Position numbers and translations under genes: made by a program | Shown here: positions 11,011 through 22,525 of the stretch, one piece after another | Position numbering within the stretch: position 1 is the first letter of the stretch | Layout of the letters: each line of letters starts with the position of its first letter | NCBI RefSeq assembly: GCF_008728515.1 | Contig: NC_044976.1 | Location: forward strand, 215,327,467-215,391,466 | DNA length: 64,000 nucleotides | DNA from: Papio anubis | Lineage: Eukaryota; Chordata; Mammalia; Primates; Cercopithecidae | Direction of reading: 5' to 3' | The notes under the pieces: model-generated | Database searches by the model: none | Told to the model about the DNA's origin: nothing | Seen by the model: only the letters and a program-made list of their open reading frames with translations

Positions 11011-14000
11011 CATGGGCTAGGGAGTTATCCTTTTTTTTTTCTTCCTTCATTTTCCCCCTACACTAAGGAGGACCTTTGGCTTGGCTTCCCTTCCCTTTTC
11101 TCTTTCTAATCTGCACTCCTCCATATGCCACCTTAACAGGCATATTTTAAAAACCTATTGCAAATGAGTCTTTCCCCAATCAAGACAAGCAAGAAAAAGG
11201 CAGAAGTGCAGGAGAAAGTGGAAGAGCCCGCGTGAACAGTTCTGAAGGGAAGAGAGTCAAGAATAAGTTGGAAAGCAGAAGAAAAGGAATGGGGTGGGGG
11301 GAGCGGGAGCTTTAAGAAAACATTCTGTGTATTATGATGGAGCCACTGTTCATGTTTTCTGAGAGACCCTGGCGAAGGTTAGGATTACTGTTGATTTTCA
11401 ATCCTCTGACACCACGCTAAGACTGAGGTCTATGTGGCTCTGGAATATATTCACACTGGCCACTCTCACACAGAACATTTCCAGAAAGAAACTTTTAGCC
11501 ATGCCTGTCTTTAAGGAGTGGGCCAACAGTTTGAAGATGAGGCTGATTTTTACCTTTCTGTCCTCTTAAATGGTCCTTCCCTACAGGCATATGCTAATCT
11601 CGCAAAAGAAATGAACACAACATGTGTGAACGTCCTGAGAGTCCTCTTCGAAGCCGGGAAAAACCCTCTGTATCTCCTCATCACTCTCCAGTTTCCAAAG
11701 AAAAGTCAAATTGAATTCGTATTTGACAACATTTTAAAATAATGCGTTCAATTTTGTATTTTTCTCTCCTTTTTGGGGGGCTGGGCGGAGGCGGATTTAT
11801 AGCCCATACACTGGTGCTACCAAAGGCCGAGTAGACTTTCCTGGCTTAGTCTGGGGAACTCACCATAATCTGTCACCATCTTTAACAGGAAAATGCATAC
11901 CAAGTTCTGAACTGGCTAATTAACATTAGACTAAGTTAAACTTTTCAATAAAATTTATCAAGTATTTAAAAATTATTTTCATTCTACTTAATGTTTGCAA
12001 TGCTAAGGGACAGACGAGTTTGCATATACAGTCACATATATATGCCGATACTATCAGAAGACATGCTATGGGCTAATACTAAATATTATACATTTTGTTG
12101 TATGTGATTTCTATCTTGTTTTATGAAACATGAAGGACCTAATGTTGAGCCGCATCATAAAAACTGAGTAAAATCTATTGAGTAAAAATAAATGACAGAG
12201 TAGCAAGAAGGGAGCTGAAGGCCATAATTTGGATAAAAATGGAATAGCAGCACTTTCTCCTCTAAGGTCAGCAATTAAAATTTAGCGAAGGTCAAGAGTG
12301 ACAAAATCATCAAGAAAGACTTGACCTCCATCTAGTTGTTGCAAACAATATATTAACATTGTAAAACTGTTACAGCAGATGGCAATGCAATCATCCCTTG
12401 GTAACTCATGCCTAGCTAACCGTCTGTGACCTTGGCTAAAGGTCAGCAAAAGGCCCACCTCCAGCATCTGCAGGGAGCGGATGCGGAGGCCAAGAGCACC
12501 CAGTGTGAATTCCCTCGTGCACATGTGAGAGGTGAAAACCACAGCCAACTTCTTCATTCCTGCCTTTGTTCTAAAATTGCTAACGGCGTTGCAGGGTACC
12601 TGACCTATTTGCATACATTCCTTATTTTTACCTCTGCCTGAGCTAAAGGGGAAAAAGGCAAAGTATGACAACATCTACCCTGCCCATTTCTCTTAACTTC
12701 GTTGGTTTGGGTTTATTTATAGCCTTTTCCTCAACTACAGCTTCAAAAGCAAATGATTCGTACCTCACTCATGTGAAGTGGATCAATGCAGATTGGATTT
12801 CTTGAAATCCCACCAAAAAGCAGCTCCTCAACACCCTCCAGGCAAGAGAAGCCAAGGGAGGCTTGGAAATTTGTCGCCCAGTGTAAGAACAGAGCACACA
12901 TTGACAGAGAGACTGTGACCTGCCAAACACCACGTAAATATAACCAAACGTTTTCCAAACATAATGGACTGTATTCTGGTGGCGAAGCCTTGGCCTCGCT
13001 TACAAGAAAGGCCTCTTTGTTTAACTTTAAAGTCAGTCAAACTGCCAGTTACTTAAGGGGTAAGTTAGTGCCTCAAAGAGGCCCTGGTAGATGGGGGGAA
13101 GAGAAGGTTGCAAAATACATGCAGAACAGACACCTTGTAGGTGTGTGGTCTTCTTTATGGATGTGGTGGACCCATTTAAAGTTTCTGTGCTTCAGAGTGG
13201 CCTGGGCAGGGCAGTCTGGGTGTCAAAAGGAAAGGGAAGATAAGGCAGAAGAGTCAGCGCAGCGCTAGCAGAGAGCCAGCGGCTGCTGAGGGGGGCCTGG
13301 AGAAGAAAGGCTGTTTTTCAGTCTGCGTCTTTTGGATGGCGTCGATCCGCTCACCCAGAGGCTGTGGTTTGGCTTTCTCATAGCAAGCTGTGGAGTTCAG
13401 AGAGGTAACGCCAACCATCTGACCTGCCTCTTTTTGCAACACTAAGGCTCAGAGATGAAGCCTTATCTCTTTGAATGCAATCCGTATTTTCTGAGAACCC
13501 ACAAGATTGATCACACTCAGCAGGCATTTCACTGCTCATGGGAAAGTCTACAGTCTCAGCCCTCAAGCCAATCCCTTATACGTTTGATTAAAGCTGACTC
13601 ACAGTCTGGATTCCAGAGCCGTTCACCCACAGGCAGTGGAGGAAACCACCTACAAAAGTCCAGAAAACATGCTTAGGGTCAGGCTGGTGCCACTGGCTGG
13701 CCAGGGACCTCTGCCATCCACCTGGCTGGTGGAGCCTCTGCCGTCTTCGGGCTCTGCACCAAGCTCCTGGCTCATGCCTGGCTTCCTGACCAAGCACCTC
13801 ATTTCTGGTTTCCTACCATGAGTCCGAACAAATATCCTAGACCTGGACTCACTTCTGTTCTTATGTTGACTCTGGGAACTTCCTCTCCCAGATGTCTCCT
13901 GAGAGTCTTCCTCTAGTGGGAACAGGAAGTACCCCGGGCTCTGACTTTTCCACCTGCCCCTCTTCACTTACAGCCTCTCCCTGCCCGTTGTCCTACGTTG

Positions 14001-15011
14001 CATAGGTCTGGTCCTGGATTCTCCCTCTGCTTCACCCCTTTGGACTGACACAGTATTTGCACAGTCTGCAAAGCTGGGAAATTAAAGATTTGCCCAGGAT
14101 GGACCCCCTGTTCTCCAGGGACCGTCTTCCTCTGCCATCGCTCCCGGTCACAGGTGCTTTCAAGGTACCTTCCCATCAGCAACCTTGCTCTGTGCTAGAG
14201 ACTGAGCCATTCCAACCTCAGATTATGGTCCGCTGTCTCTGTGCCCTTCCCCTTGGGCTGCTCTCAGTCTCACCTTCTAGAATTATGTTCTCAGCCCACT
14301 GCAAATCAGGGTGCAACATCCACCAGCACCTAACTCTCAGCAGTTCAACACTACCCTCCTCAAAGCTTCTCTGAGATAAAAACATCTCAGGGCAAAACGC
14401 CTTCTGGTCTCAGGGAGCTGAGATCAGTCAAGAAGCAAAATCACCAATCATTCCTTCACCTGACTCAAGGATAAGCTGAGGCAGGGCCATCTCCCTGCTG
14501 TCCTCCCTGGCTCACAAGGTAATTATGAAGACAGATGATTCAACTGAAAGCATAAATCCTGAGAAAGAGAAGGGACCAGGATTTACTGCCAGCCAGACCA
14601 AGGGCCCCGTATGGCCATCCTCACCTGGACCAGCAGAGGCCAATGACACAGCCTCTCAAGCTAGGTCTGAGCCCGCGTTCCTCTCCAGCTCCCCCAGCAC
14701 CCTGAGCCTGCCTTTGTCATTGCAAGCGCCACATCATATTGTAATCATCTGCTCCAGATCGAGACAGCATCTAATTAGTTTCTGTACACCCACGGTGCCT
14801 GACAGGCAGAAGGAACTTTACAAATGATGAATGAATGCATAAGTGAATGAACAAGGGGGAATGAATAAAATAAGACTTGGTTTTACGCAATGGTTGAGAA
14901 GCAGCTGGAAATCCTCCATGCAAAGCAGTAATCGGAATGACTTCACAACATCGATCTTTGCCCAACGTGAAGACATCCCAGCCCTTGTGTTACCCTCTCC
15001 CTGGGACTCGC
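11011..15011 (-). other. SMYD3: SMYD3 downstream intron next to the 15012 exon
   Basis: No convincing repeat or exon is seen. A 74-codon plus-strand frame at 11518-11742 is unrecognised. The start of this intron in gene direction (15011) carries the GC donor. Confidence 0.5.
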
Positions 15012-15014
15012 CTG
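15006..15014 (-). other. Non-canonical GC 5' splice site (CAG|gcgagt)
   Basis: After TAC AG (end of the exon) the minus strand reads gcgagtccc, so the intron begins with GC. The protein alignment fixes the boundary, because Arg after MEPY needs AG plus one base from the next exon. The rest of the site (CAG before, GAGT at +3 to +6) is a strong match, as is usual for GC-AG introns. No GT is close by in a compatible phase and with comparable strength. Confidence 0.8.
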
Positions 15015-15186
15015 TATGGCTCCATGGTCCGGGTACCATAGAACAAGGCTTCCTCCAACAGGCCGAGGTTGATGCAGGCATCCATGGCGCAGTCGAGCAC
15101 CTTCAGCTGGTAGACGTTGATATCGGGAAGCCGCTCAGAATTGCTGCTGATGATCGCCTGGCACATGGCCAGAACCTGCTCCCACT
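15012..15186 (-). CDS. SMYD3: SMYD3 internal coding exon (probably exon 10 of 12)
   Basis: On the minus strand the 175 bp read AG, then 57 codons (WEQVLAMCQAIISSNSERLP, DINVYQLKVLDCAMDACINL, GLLEEALFYGTRTMEPY), then AG. The leading AG completes the Lys codon begun in the exon at 20580; the trailing AG begins an Arg codon completed in an exon outside the window. This matches SMYD3 about residues 301-358, helices of the C-terminal TPR-like domain that closes over the SET active-site cleft and is linked to HSP90 binding. I recall human SMYD3 with Ile where this copy has Val in DINVYQ, a conservative change. The 3' splice site is taacag|AG with a U12-type branch motif upstream; the 5' splice site is the unusual CAG|gcgagt. 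No stop or frameshift is present. About 70 C-terminal residues remain to be encoded to the left of this window; I could not find them here. Confidence 0.97.
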
Positions 15187-15201
15187 CTGTTATTAACCTT
15201 A

Positions 15202-15210
15202 GTTAAGGAT
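15202..15210 (-). other. U12-type branch site ATCCTTAAC
   Basis: In gene direction the motif is ATCCTTAAC, against the consensus TTCCTTRAY. The predicted branch A is at 15203, 16 nt before the 3' splice site. This spacing lies within the narrow range typical of U12 introns. Confidence 0.83.
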
Positions 15211-15439
15211 TCATTGTCTTCATCGACAAAAAAAACCAAAGTGAAATTAGATTCTCTAAAAGGCTGAAGAGCTCCCAAGCGCAGGAGGGAGGGAAGCACC
15301 CGTTACTTTTCACAGAGGAGCCGCCTGAAAACACACTTGAGAAACAAAAACACAAGTGGCATCTCAGTGAAGTAAATTCTGTTTACATCGACAGACCAGC
15401 GTGTAGCCAGGCCTGCGCTTTGGAGTTTTAAAACTTTCA

Positions 15440-15760
15440 GGCCGGGCGAGGTGGCTCACGCCTGCAATCCCAGCATTTTGGGAGGTTGAGGCAGGAGGAT
15501 CACGGGGTCAGGAGATCGAGACCATCCTGGCTAACACGGTGAAACCCTGTCTGTACTAAAAATACAAAAAATTAGCCGGGCGAGGTGGCGGCGCCTGTAG
15601 TCCCAGCTACTCGGGAGGCTGAGGCAGGAGAATGGCGGGAACCCGGGAGGCGGAGCTTGCAGTGAGCCAAGATGGCGCCGCTCACTCCAGTCTGGGTGAC
15701 AGAGCGAGACTCCGTCTCAAAAACAAACAAACAAAAAAACCCGAAAACAAACAAACAAAA
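15440..15760 (+). mobile_element. AluY
   Basis: Nearly intact Alu starting ggccgggcgaggtggctcac, with ggcggagcttgcagtgagcc and a tail rich in caaacaaacaaa. It has the AluY-type gagatcgagaccatcctggc. It is antisense to SMYD3 and lies about 230 bp inside the predicted U12 intron, upstream of the branch site. Confidence 0.95.
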
Positions 15761-18317
15761 CCTTCTAAAGACCTGTTCTTTCTTCACACTCCTAGATGTG
15801 TTCTCTTTAAATCTAGTCATAAATAAATGCAGTCCTTTATTAAATTGGACTAAAGATGAAGTTAATTCGGTTTTAAATTATTTACTCTGTTAGCTTCTGT
15901 TTAAAAACTGATTTGAAATTAAAGATGCTTTAGAGAGATTCCTTTTTCAAAAGGAAGAGCTCATGTTTGCTTCTGTGTTACCTGAGTTCTGGGCATACAT
16001 GAACCCAAATATACACACAACCCACAGGCACACACGAGGTGGAGCAATTTGAAGAAATAGATTTCCACGGGATCTCATCTTTTTTGATTATAAAGCAAAA
16101 GTGACCCAAGCCTATACTTAACCAAATAATTAAAATATGTGTTATTTTAAACCCCCAAAATAAGAGACAATATTAGGAACGTGGCTTATGCACATAAATT
16201 GATGGCAAGGGAAACGATGCTTTAAAAAGGATGGGGAGAAGACTCAATATCCACTTCTCAGTAACACTGACTTTCTGATTAACTATGAGTCAATAACCAT
16301 CTCATGTAGCCTTGGAGTGACTTCGCTTTTTAGAACTGATATTCCCTGTCTTAGAGGGGCAGTCAGAGGACTGAGGACATGGTTTGTGGAGCATGCTTTG
16401 AATCCCTCCCCGGTGAATTCTCTGGGAAACAGAGTGAAGGCGAGAGTGCAGGACCCTGGGACCTCATAGTTTCTTCACTGTGCACTGTTAAGCGAGTCAG
16501 AGACCAAAGAGGGTCCTGAGCTGGGACTTGCCCTTCTGTCACTCCTGTCCCACCTTCACCCAGTGGAGCTCCAAATTCATCTGCTTCACATGTTGTCATT
16601 CCAGTGGGAGAAAAGGTTTTGAAGATCGGAAATGGCAGCCTAGCCTTCGACTGTAGTAAAGCTAGATTCAGATCTAATCTAGTCCCGTCATTTATCAGAC
16701 TTGAGGTTCTGAGGAAGTCAAAGTACTTAATGATAGACCAGAAATAAAAATGACTAATGTCAATGTAAGAATGAGTAATATACTGTATGTAAAATGACAC
16801 AATTCGTCATGTGTCCTCTCATGAGCCAGGTGAAGTTCTGGGTGTCAGAGACACAGTGGGGAACATGTCGTGGCATGCACAAGGCACACACGACACAAGC
16901 ATTAGTGCCTTCCACCTTCCCTCTGTGACGTGACCTCCGAGCCTGACTGGGCTTAAAGAAAGTGGTTCAGTGGACTTTGACTGAACTTCCCTTCATGCCC
17001 TCACACGCCTCCCACTCCCACATGACCTGGTCTCTTTACAATCCATGCTTTCTGTGCCATCCCTGGCCCCTAATTCAAAACCTTCTTCATGGAGGTCCTA
17101 ACAGAGCATGCCCAGCCCTGAACAGCCAACCCACTGTGTGTGCTCCCCTCTCTGTCCAGCAAAACCTTCCTCTTTGAGTGTCCATGCCCTTCTCAGAACA
17201 CGGTTTTCCAAAACATTAGCAAATACTTCTAATAAAGCAATCAAGCCATTCCTGAGAGCGGGGACGAATACCTTTATGAACTTTCAAAGGAAATATATTT
17301 TCTTTCCAGCAAAGGCTTCCCAGAGGCCCAATATCTTACTCCAAAAGATGAGTTCCTTGACGAGAATTTAAAGCACCACAATGCACAGCTGAGAGCCTTT
17401 TCTGTCACACCCACTGCAATTTTAGGATGAGTCCTGTCTTGGAGGAATTGACCCTGATCCTAAAAAAGGTTCACTTCCTGAAGAAAAGTGAGTCCATGAT
17501 TTGCTCTGGCATTCATCTGACGTGTATGTTCAAAGTTTGCTGAATGTATCCTCTAGAGGTTGGGGGAAGCAGTATCTTAGGCAATGCACTGATTTTGTAA
17601 CAGATTGCTGGGCTAACCTCTGTGGCTTTTCATTCCAGGATTAGAGATTTGACGAACTGTCAGGAGGAATGACTGTCTCTTACACAATGCTAGACATTTC
17701 TGTGGCAAGACTTGTACCTTATTTTAACATTGTGCTGTTTGACCTCCACGATTATTTGCCTGTTCATTTATGTATGTTCCCACTTATTCTAAAGAGGTTT
17801 GAGGTGACAGGCCTTAGAAGTAAAAGCCAGATGTGATGTTCTGCAGCCACTCATAGGAATGCATCTACTTTATCCCCCAGCAAGCTGGAAGGGACTACGT
17901 GCCAATTTTACTTCGCAACACTGGCAACTGTCTCTTGGCAAACAAGGCAAAACCTTTCCTGCAAAGCACCCCAGTGAGCAAAAAAATGGAATAATTTTAA
18001 CTAAGAGGCTTTTCCCCCAAGTTACTACTGACATGTATTTGCTCAAAGATTTAGTCCCTGGCATCTGTGTGGTGTTTATTACAAGTGACTCTGTTCCAGT
18101 AAGGAGCTGAGCTCTAGACCTAGCAGGGCTGGATAGCCTACCCAAAGAGAATAGATTCTTAATGGACAGAACAGATACCCTTTTTTCCTGAATACTTTTA
18201 AATGACCATAAGAGGATCAGGGGAAAAGAGAAAGAGAAGCACAGTGAATTCACTTGGGAATTACTCAACTCATTGAGACTCAGACTGTCAGTCCACAGAG
18301 TCTGTATCCACTTGCTC

Positions 18318-18630
18318 ATATTACTCTACTGCTTAAAAAATCATTGCACAGCCCCCTTTCACCTATGAAGTCTAATCTGTGCATGGCAGTTAAGGCCGTG
18401 CCACCTTCCCCTCCTCTCATACTGCACAGTCGGCAGCTTCTCAGCAGCAGTGCATGTTCTGTGCATCTGAACACGTCATCCCTTGTGTTGGACGCCTCTT
18501 CTCTTGGTTGGCCTGGTGAACTCCCACTAATCCTCCCAGATGCAGCTCACTGGTCACCTCCTCTGTGAAATCTTTCAACTTCCCAGAGTTGACTATTGTG
18601 TCTTTGACGCCGCTGTAAGTCTAGATCTTT
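18318..18630 (+). repeat. L2 (LINE2) fragment
   Basis: Diverged plus-strand match to the L2 3' half, with modules like gaagtctaatctgtgcatgg, tggtcacctcctctgtgaaa and actattgtgtct in the expected order. Confidence 0.5.
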
Positions 18631-20570
18631 ACCAAAATATGTATTAATGGACATTTTACTACCCCGCTATGCAGGAGAGTAGTGAATGCAGGGCTGTGTT
18701 TTCTAACTTCTGTCTGAACCATCAGGTGAATGATGACCGGCAAGGTACTCAGCATACAGTCTGTTTTCAGTAAAACCTTGTACGGTTGAAACTGAACTCT
18801 GGCTGGGTTATCCGTGGGCCCCAATACCATGGCCAGGGCCCAAACAGAACGAGTCTACTCCTCTGCACATAAAAAGCTCTTTGAGCCCATGAACAGGGGC
18901 CTCCTGTTCCAGAGTGGACTGTCTTCCCAGTATCTTCTATCTCATCATAGACAGGGCTTCAAATCCCTCCTTAATTTCAGTTCCACCCCTCAAACCAGTT
19001 GTTTTAATACTTCCTACCTCAAACTGAATAGAAAATTCTAGAAATAATCGGACCAATACTATCATCTTCTAATCAGTATTAATGCAGCCCAAGATCACAG
19101 TAGTAAGATGATATTATACTCTTAAATGTTGTTAAATTTTGCTGTTTACTAAAGCCCTAATTTATTTTCACATGTTCTTATGCGTATTTACATATTTGAA
19201 CTTTTTGATCCAAATAGAAATTGTATATATGTTCTTGTTATAGTTCATCTCTTTAAAACTTGGACACCATTTAAACATTTAGGGATCTTTTGAAGTCTTT
19301 TTTTCTTTTGAGATACAGATTCTATCATCCTCCCTCTGTTATCCTCCCCATCTACGTCACTTTGGAGATTTCATAAACCTGTCCTCAGTATCTTTGTTCA
19401 AGGTATGGAATTATGAATTAAAGAGGACCGAGATGGAACAACAACGCTCCAGAATGACACTGAATCATTCAACATCATTTTTTCAGTGTAGCTATTCAGT
19501 CAGTTTTGCTAACATCTAACGTAAGTTTCTTGACTACTTTTCACCAAATCCCTTTCTGAAGTCTTGATACAAACATTACCAAAGAAAGCCACGTCTCTGG
19601 ATTCACTCGCTCTTGGAGAAACCCTGCAGCATCATGATGATCACTGCTTCCTTTTCCATTCCTTAGTAACCAGTCCGAGATTCTTTGCCAAGACTGCTAA
19701 TCAGCTCAGAGGGCTATCAACTCAAAATTATGTCCTTCACCTTTACAACTGGAGACCTCCCTCTACCTCCCTCTCTAGCTCTTTACAACTCTTTAAATAG
19801 CATCATCAGCAAATTGGAAACGTTCTTAGTGCCTGGGATGTAATTTACCCCAAAGTCTCTGAATGACCTTTTGCAGTCTTTTCATCCACCTTGATCTCTT
19901 CCTTCGTGCCTGCTGTCTCCCTTCATCGCAGCTTTGCTCCAGGGAACTCCTCTACCAGGAGCGGCCTCCCTCTCAGCCTCGGCCTATCCAAATCCTGCCC
20001 CGACTCAGGCTATCTTTTGCACCGTAAAACATCCGTGGAGCCTTCCCCATTGACCTTCATCCTACCTGATCTCTCCTTACTCTGAACTTTGGCCCACCTG
20101 TGGTCATTACTATTCACGCCGAGAAAATGTGTCGTGCAGCAAATCCCCGCTGCCACTGTAGTCATGCCTGGTTTAATACGAAGCTTCTGGGTCTGAGGGT
20201 CAATGGCACTGAATGACAAGGACTCTGAGCTATTCTTTCCTGGAGATGTACGTGGTTATGGGAGAAGATAATTGAGGAATTTATCACCTTTTACACGTAA
20301 AGAGACTAATACTTACTTTCCCACTACTATTGGGCCATGAGTGTTGATTATTACCTAAAGGTAGTGAGTTATTATTCATGCTGATCTTGCCACGATCTTC
20401 CTTGTCATTACTCAAACCGCTGACCGGGGTTGGGGGTGCGGCCTGTGACCATGGAACAGAGTGAAAACCACTGGCTCATGGAGAGGTCAAACCCTGCCTT
20501 TGGCCTCATTACCACAGGGCTTCAAGAAAACAAGAAAACAATCCCAACAGTCCAGCTCAACCCACAGGCG

Positions 20571-20579
20571 AAAGGATAC
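20571..20579 (-). other. U12-type 5' splice site GTATCCTTT
   Basis: The nine intron bases after exon base 20580 read GTATCCTTT in gene direction, an exact match to the U11-recognised consensus. As a U2-type donor it would be poor: the exon ends in A, and C rather than G is at +5. Confidence 0.88.
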
Positions 20580-20667
20580 TCCAGTGTGCCTTCAGTTCTT
20601 CAATTTTTTTCAGGGATTCTTGAACTTCCTTCCATACTTGCTCATCACCAGTTAGCATATCAGCATC
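20580..20667 (-). CDS. SMYD3: SMYD3 internal coding exon (probably exon 9 of 12)
   Basis: Read on the minus strand this gives 29 codons plus one base, DADMLTGDEQVWKEVQES followed by LKKIEELKAHW, which I recognise as SMYD3 about residues 272-300. SMYD3 is a MYND/SET-domain lysine methyltransferase reported to act on histone tails in the nucleus and on MAP3K2 in the cytoplasm. This exon carries the stretch after the post-SET cysteines and the charged first helix of the C-terminal TPR-like domain; it holds no catalytic residue. The upstream 3' splice site is conventional (pyrimidine-rich, then gagcag|GAT, phase 0). The downstream boundary is TGGA|gtatcctt, a U12-type donor, leaving one base of a Lys codon completed by the next exon at 15186. 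The frame is open and 88 bp fits. L1-derived sequence begins only about 20-25 bp upstream of the acceptor. Identification is by memory of the protein; residue and exon numbers are approximate. Confidence 0.97.
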
Positions 20668-20682
20668 CTGCTCAGGCCAGAA

Positions 20683-21545
20683 AAGGAAGACAAATAACCC
20701 AATTAGTAATACGCAAAGGACCCGAATAGACCTTTCTCCCAGATATACAAAAGGCCTGCAAGGCCATGAAAAGATGCTTGACATCATTTATCATCAGGGA
20801 AATATAAAGCAAAACCACAGTGAGATATTACTTGATACCCACTACCACGGCTATAGTCAAAAAGACAGGATAACAGCAAAGGCTGGTGAAGACGTGGAGA
20901 AACGGATACCCTCACACACTGCTCATGAGAACGCAAAATGGTAGCTTTGGAAAACACTCTGGAAGTTCCTCAAAGGGTTCAACGTAGAGTTTTCATATTA
21001 CCAATTACAGTTACCATATTAACAATCCTACTCCTGGGTGTCTACCCAAGAGAAATGAACACATATGTTCAACAAAATTTGTTCACAAATATTCATAGCA
21101 GCGTTGTTCATAATAGGCAAAAAATGGAAACAACTCACAGGTCTATCAACTAACATGGTATATATCCAGACAATGGAACATGATTCCACAATCAAGTGCT
21201 GACACATGCTACAACATGGATGAACCTTGACTACGTTACACTGAGAAGCCAATCACAAAGACCACACGTATGACTCCATGGATATGACATGTCCAGAAGA
21301 GGCAAATCCAGAGACAGACAGTCGATCAGTGGTTGCCTAGGGCTAAGAGGACTGGAGGGAACTGGAGAGTCACTGCTAATGGGTAGGGGTTTCTCCAGGG
21401 GTGATAAAAATGCTCTAAAATGGACAACATGCTAGCTGCACAACACTGTAAAGAGACTGAAAACCACTGAACTGTACACTTCAACTGGGTGAATTTCATC
21501 ACATGTGAATTATACCTCAATAAAGCTGATATTTTTAAAAAACAG
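20683..21545 (+). mobile_element. L1M fragment (ORF2 end and 3' UTR)
   Basis: Old L1 with the usual modules in order: cgcaaaggacccgaatagac, tcatcagggaaatataaagc, gaagacgtggagaaacgg, cctactcctgggtgtctacc, gaactgtacacttcaactgg and a final tttttaaaaaa. It is frame-broken. It runs opposite to SMYD3 and reaches to within about 20-25 bp of the exon at 20580-20667. Confidence 0.9.
20702..20708 (-). other. Candidate branch site TACTAAT of the intron upstream of the 20580 exon
   Basis: In gene direction the sequence is tactaat, one base from the optimal branch motif. Its adenosine is about 35 nt before the acceptor at 20668. It is followed by ttgggttatttgtcttcc and a pyrimidine-rich run. The motif lies in antisense L1 sequence. 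Confidence 0.5.
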
Positions 21546-21757
21546 AAGGGGAATAGGATAAATAGTTATTTGTTAGGAGACCTACAGCTAAAACCTTACT
21601 AAGAATAAAATACAACTACACCCATGTGAAGCAATTCTGACTCTTCCACCTAAACACAAAACCCCCAACACTGAAAAAATGCAGAAGAACATAAAATTAT
21701 GAGCTACCACGTACGAAATGTCTGCCCTCCTATTTAGTAAGCAGGTCTTCTGTTTCC

Positions 21758-21842
21758 CGTTGGCCAGTGTACCTCTGGCATCTAGCACGGTGCCTGGCAC
21801 ATAGTAGTTGCTTAATCAGCACTTGTTGAGTGAATGACTGAA
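21758..21842 (+). repeat. L2 3' end
   Basis: The sequence catctagcacggtgcctggc, acatagtagttgcttaatca, then ttgttgagtgaatgac is the typical L2 3' terminus. Confidence 0.65.
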
Positions 21843-22104
21843 AACCACATGTGCGCACAATGCTGAAGGCTTTACTGATATTGTCTTATCTTCACACAGT
21901 TCTTTTATGGAAGATCATATCCCGTGGGGTAACACAGGCAGGGAGTGGGAGAAGTCTACCCTGGGTCAGGCAATGACTATTGTCTACAGAATACTGAAAA
22001 ATAATAATAAAACCAATGAAAAGTACGTCTGATGGTTACTGCGTGCAACAATTCAGAGGTGAAATATTCTTCCCCCCAGGTCAGAGGGTGCCTAACATCT
22101 TTCT

Positions 22105-22262
22105 CCCTAATGTATCACTGATCCTACCCAGCTTATAGATGGCAAAACTGAGACTCAGTTAAGTGATTTTCCTGAAAATCACCAGCTTGGAACCAAAATT
22201 TCAACCCAGGTCTGTCTGATTCCAAAAGGCTATCTTCTTGGCAAATGTTACTCTGTTTACCA
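22105..22262 (-). repeat. MIR fragment
   Basis: Reverse MIR order: agatggcaaaactgagactc, gttaagtgatttt, aacccaggtctgtctgattc. Confidence 0.7.
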
Positions 22263-22327
22263 CAGATGCTGCTATGGTCTTTTCAGCATGCTCAGCAAGT
22301 CCTGCTTCTTTAAAGTTTCACTAATAG

Positions 22328-22525
22328 GTAGCCACCAGCCAGGTGTGGCTATTTCAATTTCAATTAATTAAAACAATAAAAAACTCAGTTCCTCAGCTGC
22401 AGCAGCCACATTCCAAGAAGCTAACAGCCACATGTGGCTTTGGCGACCACACTGAACAACCGAGATACAGAACAGTTCACTATGTCACTGCAGAAAGTCC
22501 TGTGGGACATGCTGCTTTCAGGTGG
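22328..22525 (+). mobile_element. hAT-like nonautonomous DNA element (MER type)
   Basis: The text gtagccaccagccaggtgtg, tttcaattaattaaaacaat, ccacatgtggctttggcg, then cactgcagaaagtcctgtgg matches a common MER-class element with partial inverted symmetry (gccaggtgtggct near gccacatgtggct). I am unsure of the family name. Confidence 0.5.

Larger units (their letters stand above)
15187..20579 (-). other. SMYD3: Complete SMYD3 intron, predicted U12-type (GT-AG)
   Basis: This 5,393-bp intron separates the two SMYD3 exons (phase 1). Read in gene direction it opens with GTATCCTTT (20579 down to 20571), identical to the minor-spliceosome 5' splice site consensus. It ends with ATCCTTAAC (15210 down to 15202), eight of nine positions of the U12 branch consensus, whose branch adenosine (15203) lies 16 nt from the intron's last base. 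No strong pyrimidine tract precedes the acceptor, as expected of U12 introns. Inside are a young AluY (15440-15760), an L2-like stretch (18318-18630) and otherwise AT-rich sequence in which I see no gene. A weak L2-like patch lies near 16805-16880. Confidence 0.88.

Noticed and set aside
11518..11742. 74-codon frame starting MGQQFEDEADFYLSVLL
   Set aside because: The composition is protein-like, but I recognise no family, and there is no intron, poly(A) or parent gene evidence for a retrocopy. A protein search across primates would decide.
1..15011. Remaining C-terminal SMYD3 exons
   Set aside because: I looked for reverse-strand text for FFPGSHPVRG, GKLQLHQGMFPQ and LLEECDANIRAS and saw none; they probably lie beyond the left edge.
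14843..15196. 117-codon plus-strand frame across the SMYD3 exon
   Set aside because: It is the antisense shadow of the real exon.
20557..20787. 76-codon minus-strand frame as an independent protein
   Set aside because: Its middle is the SMYD3 exon; both ends are intron and antisense L1 read through the splice sites.
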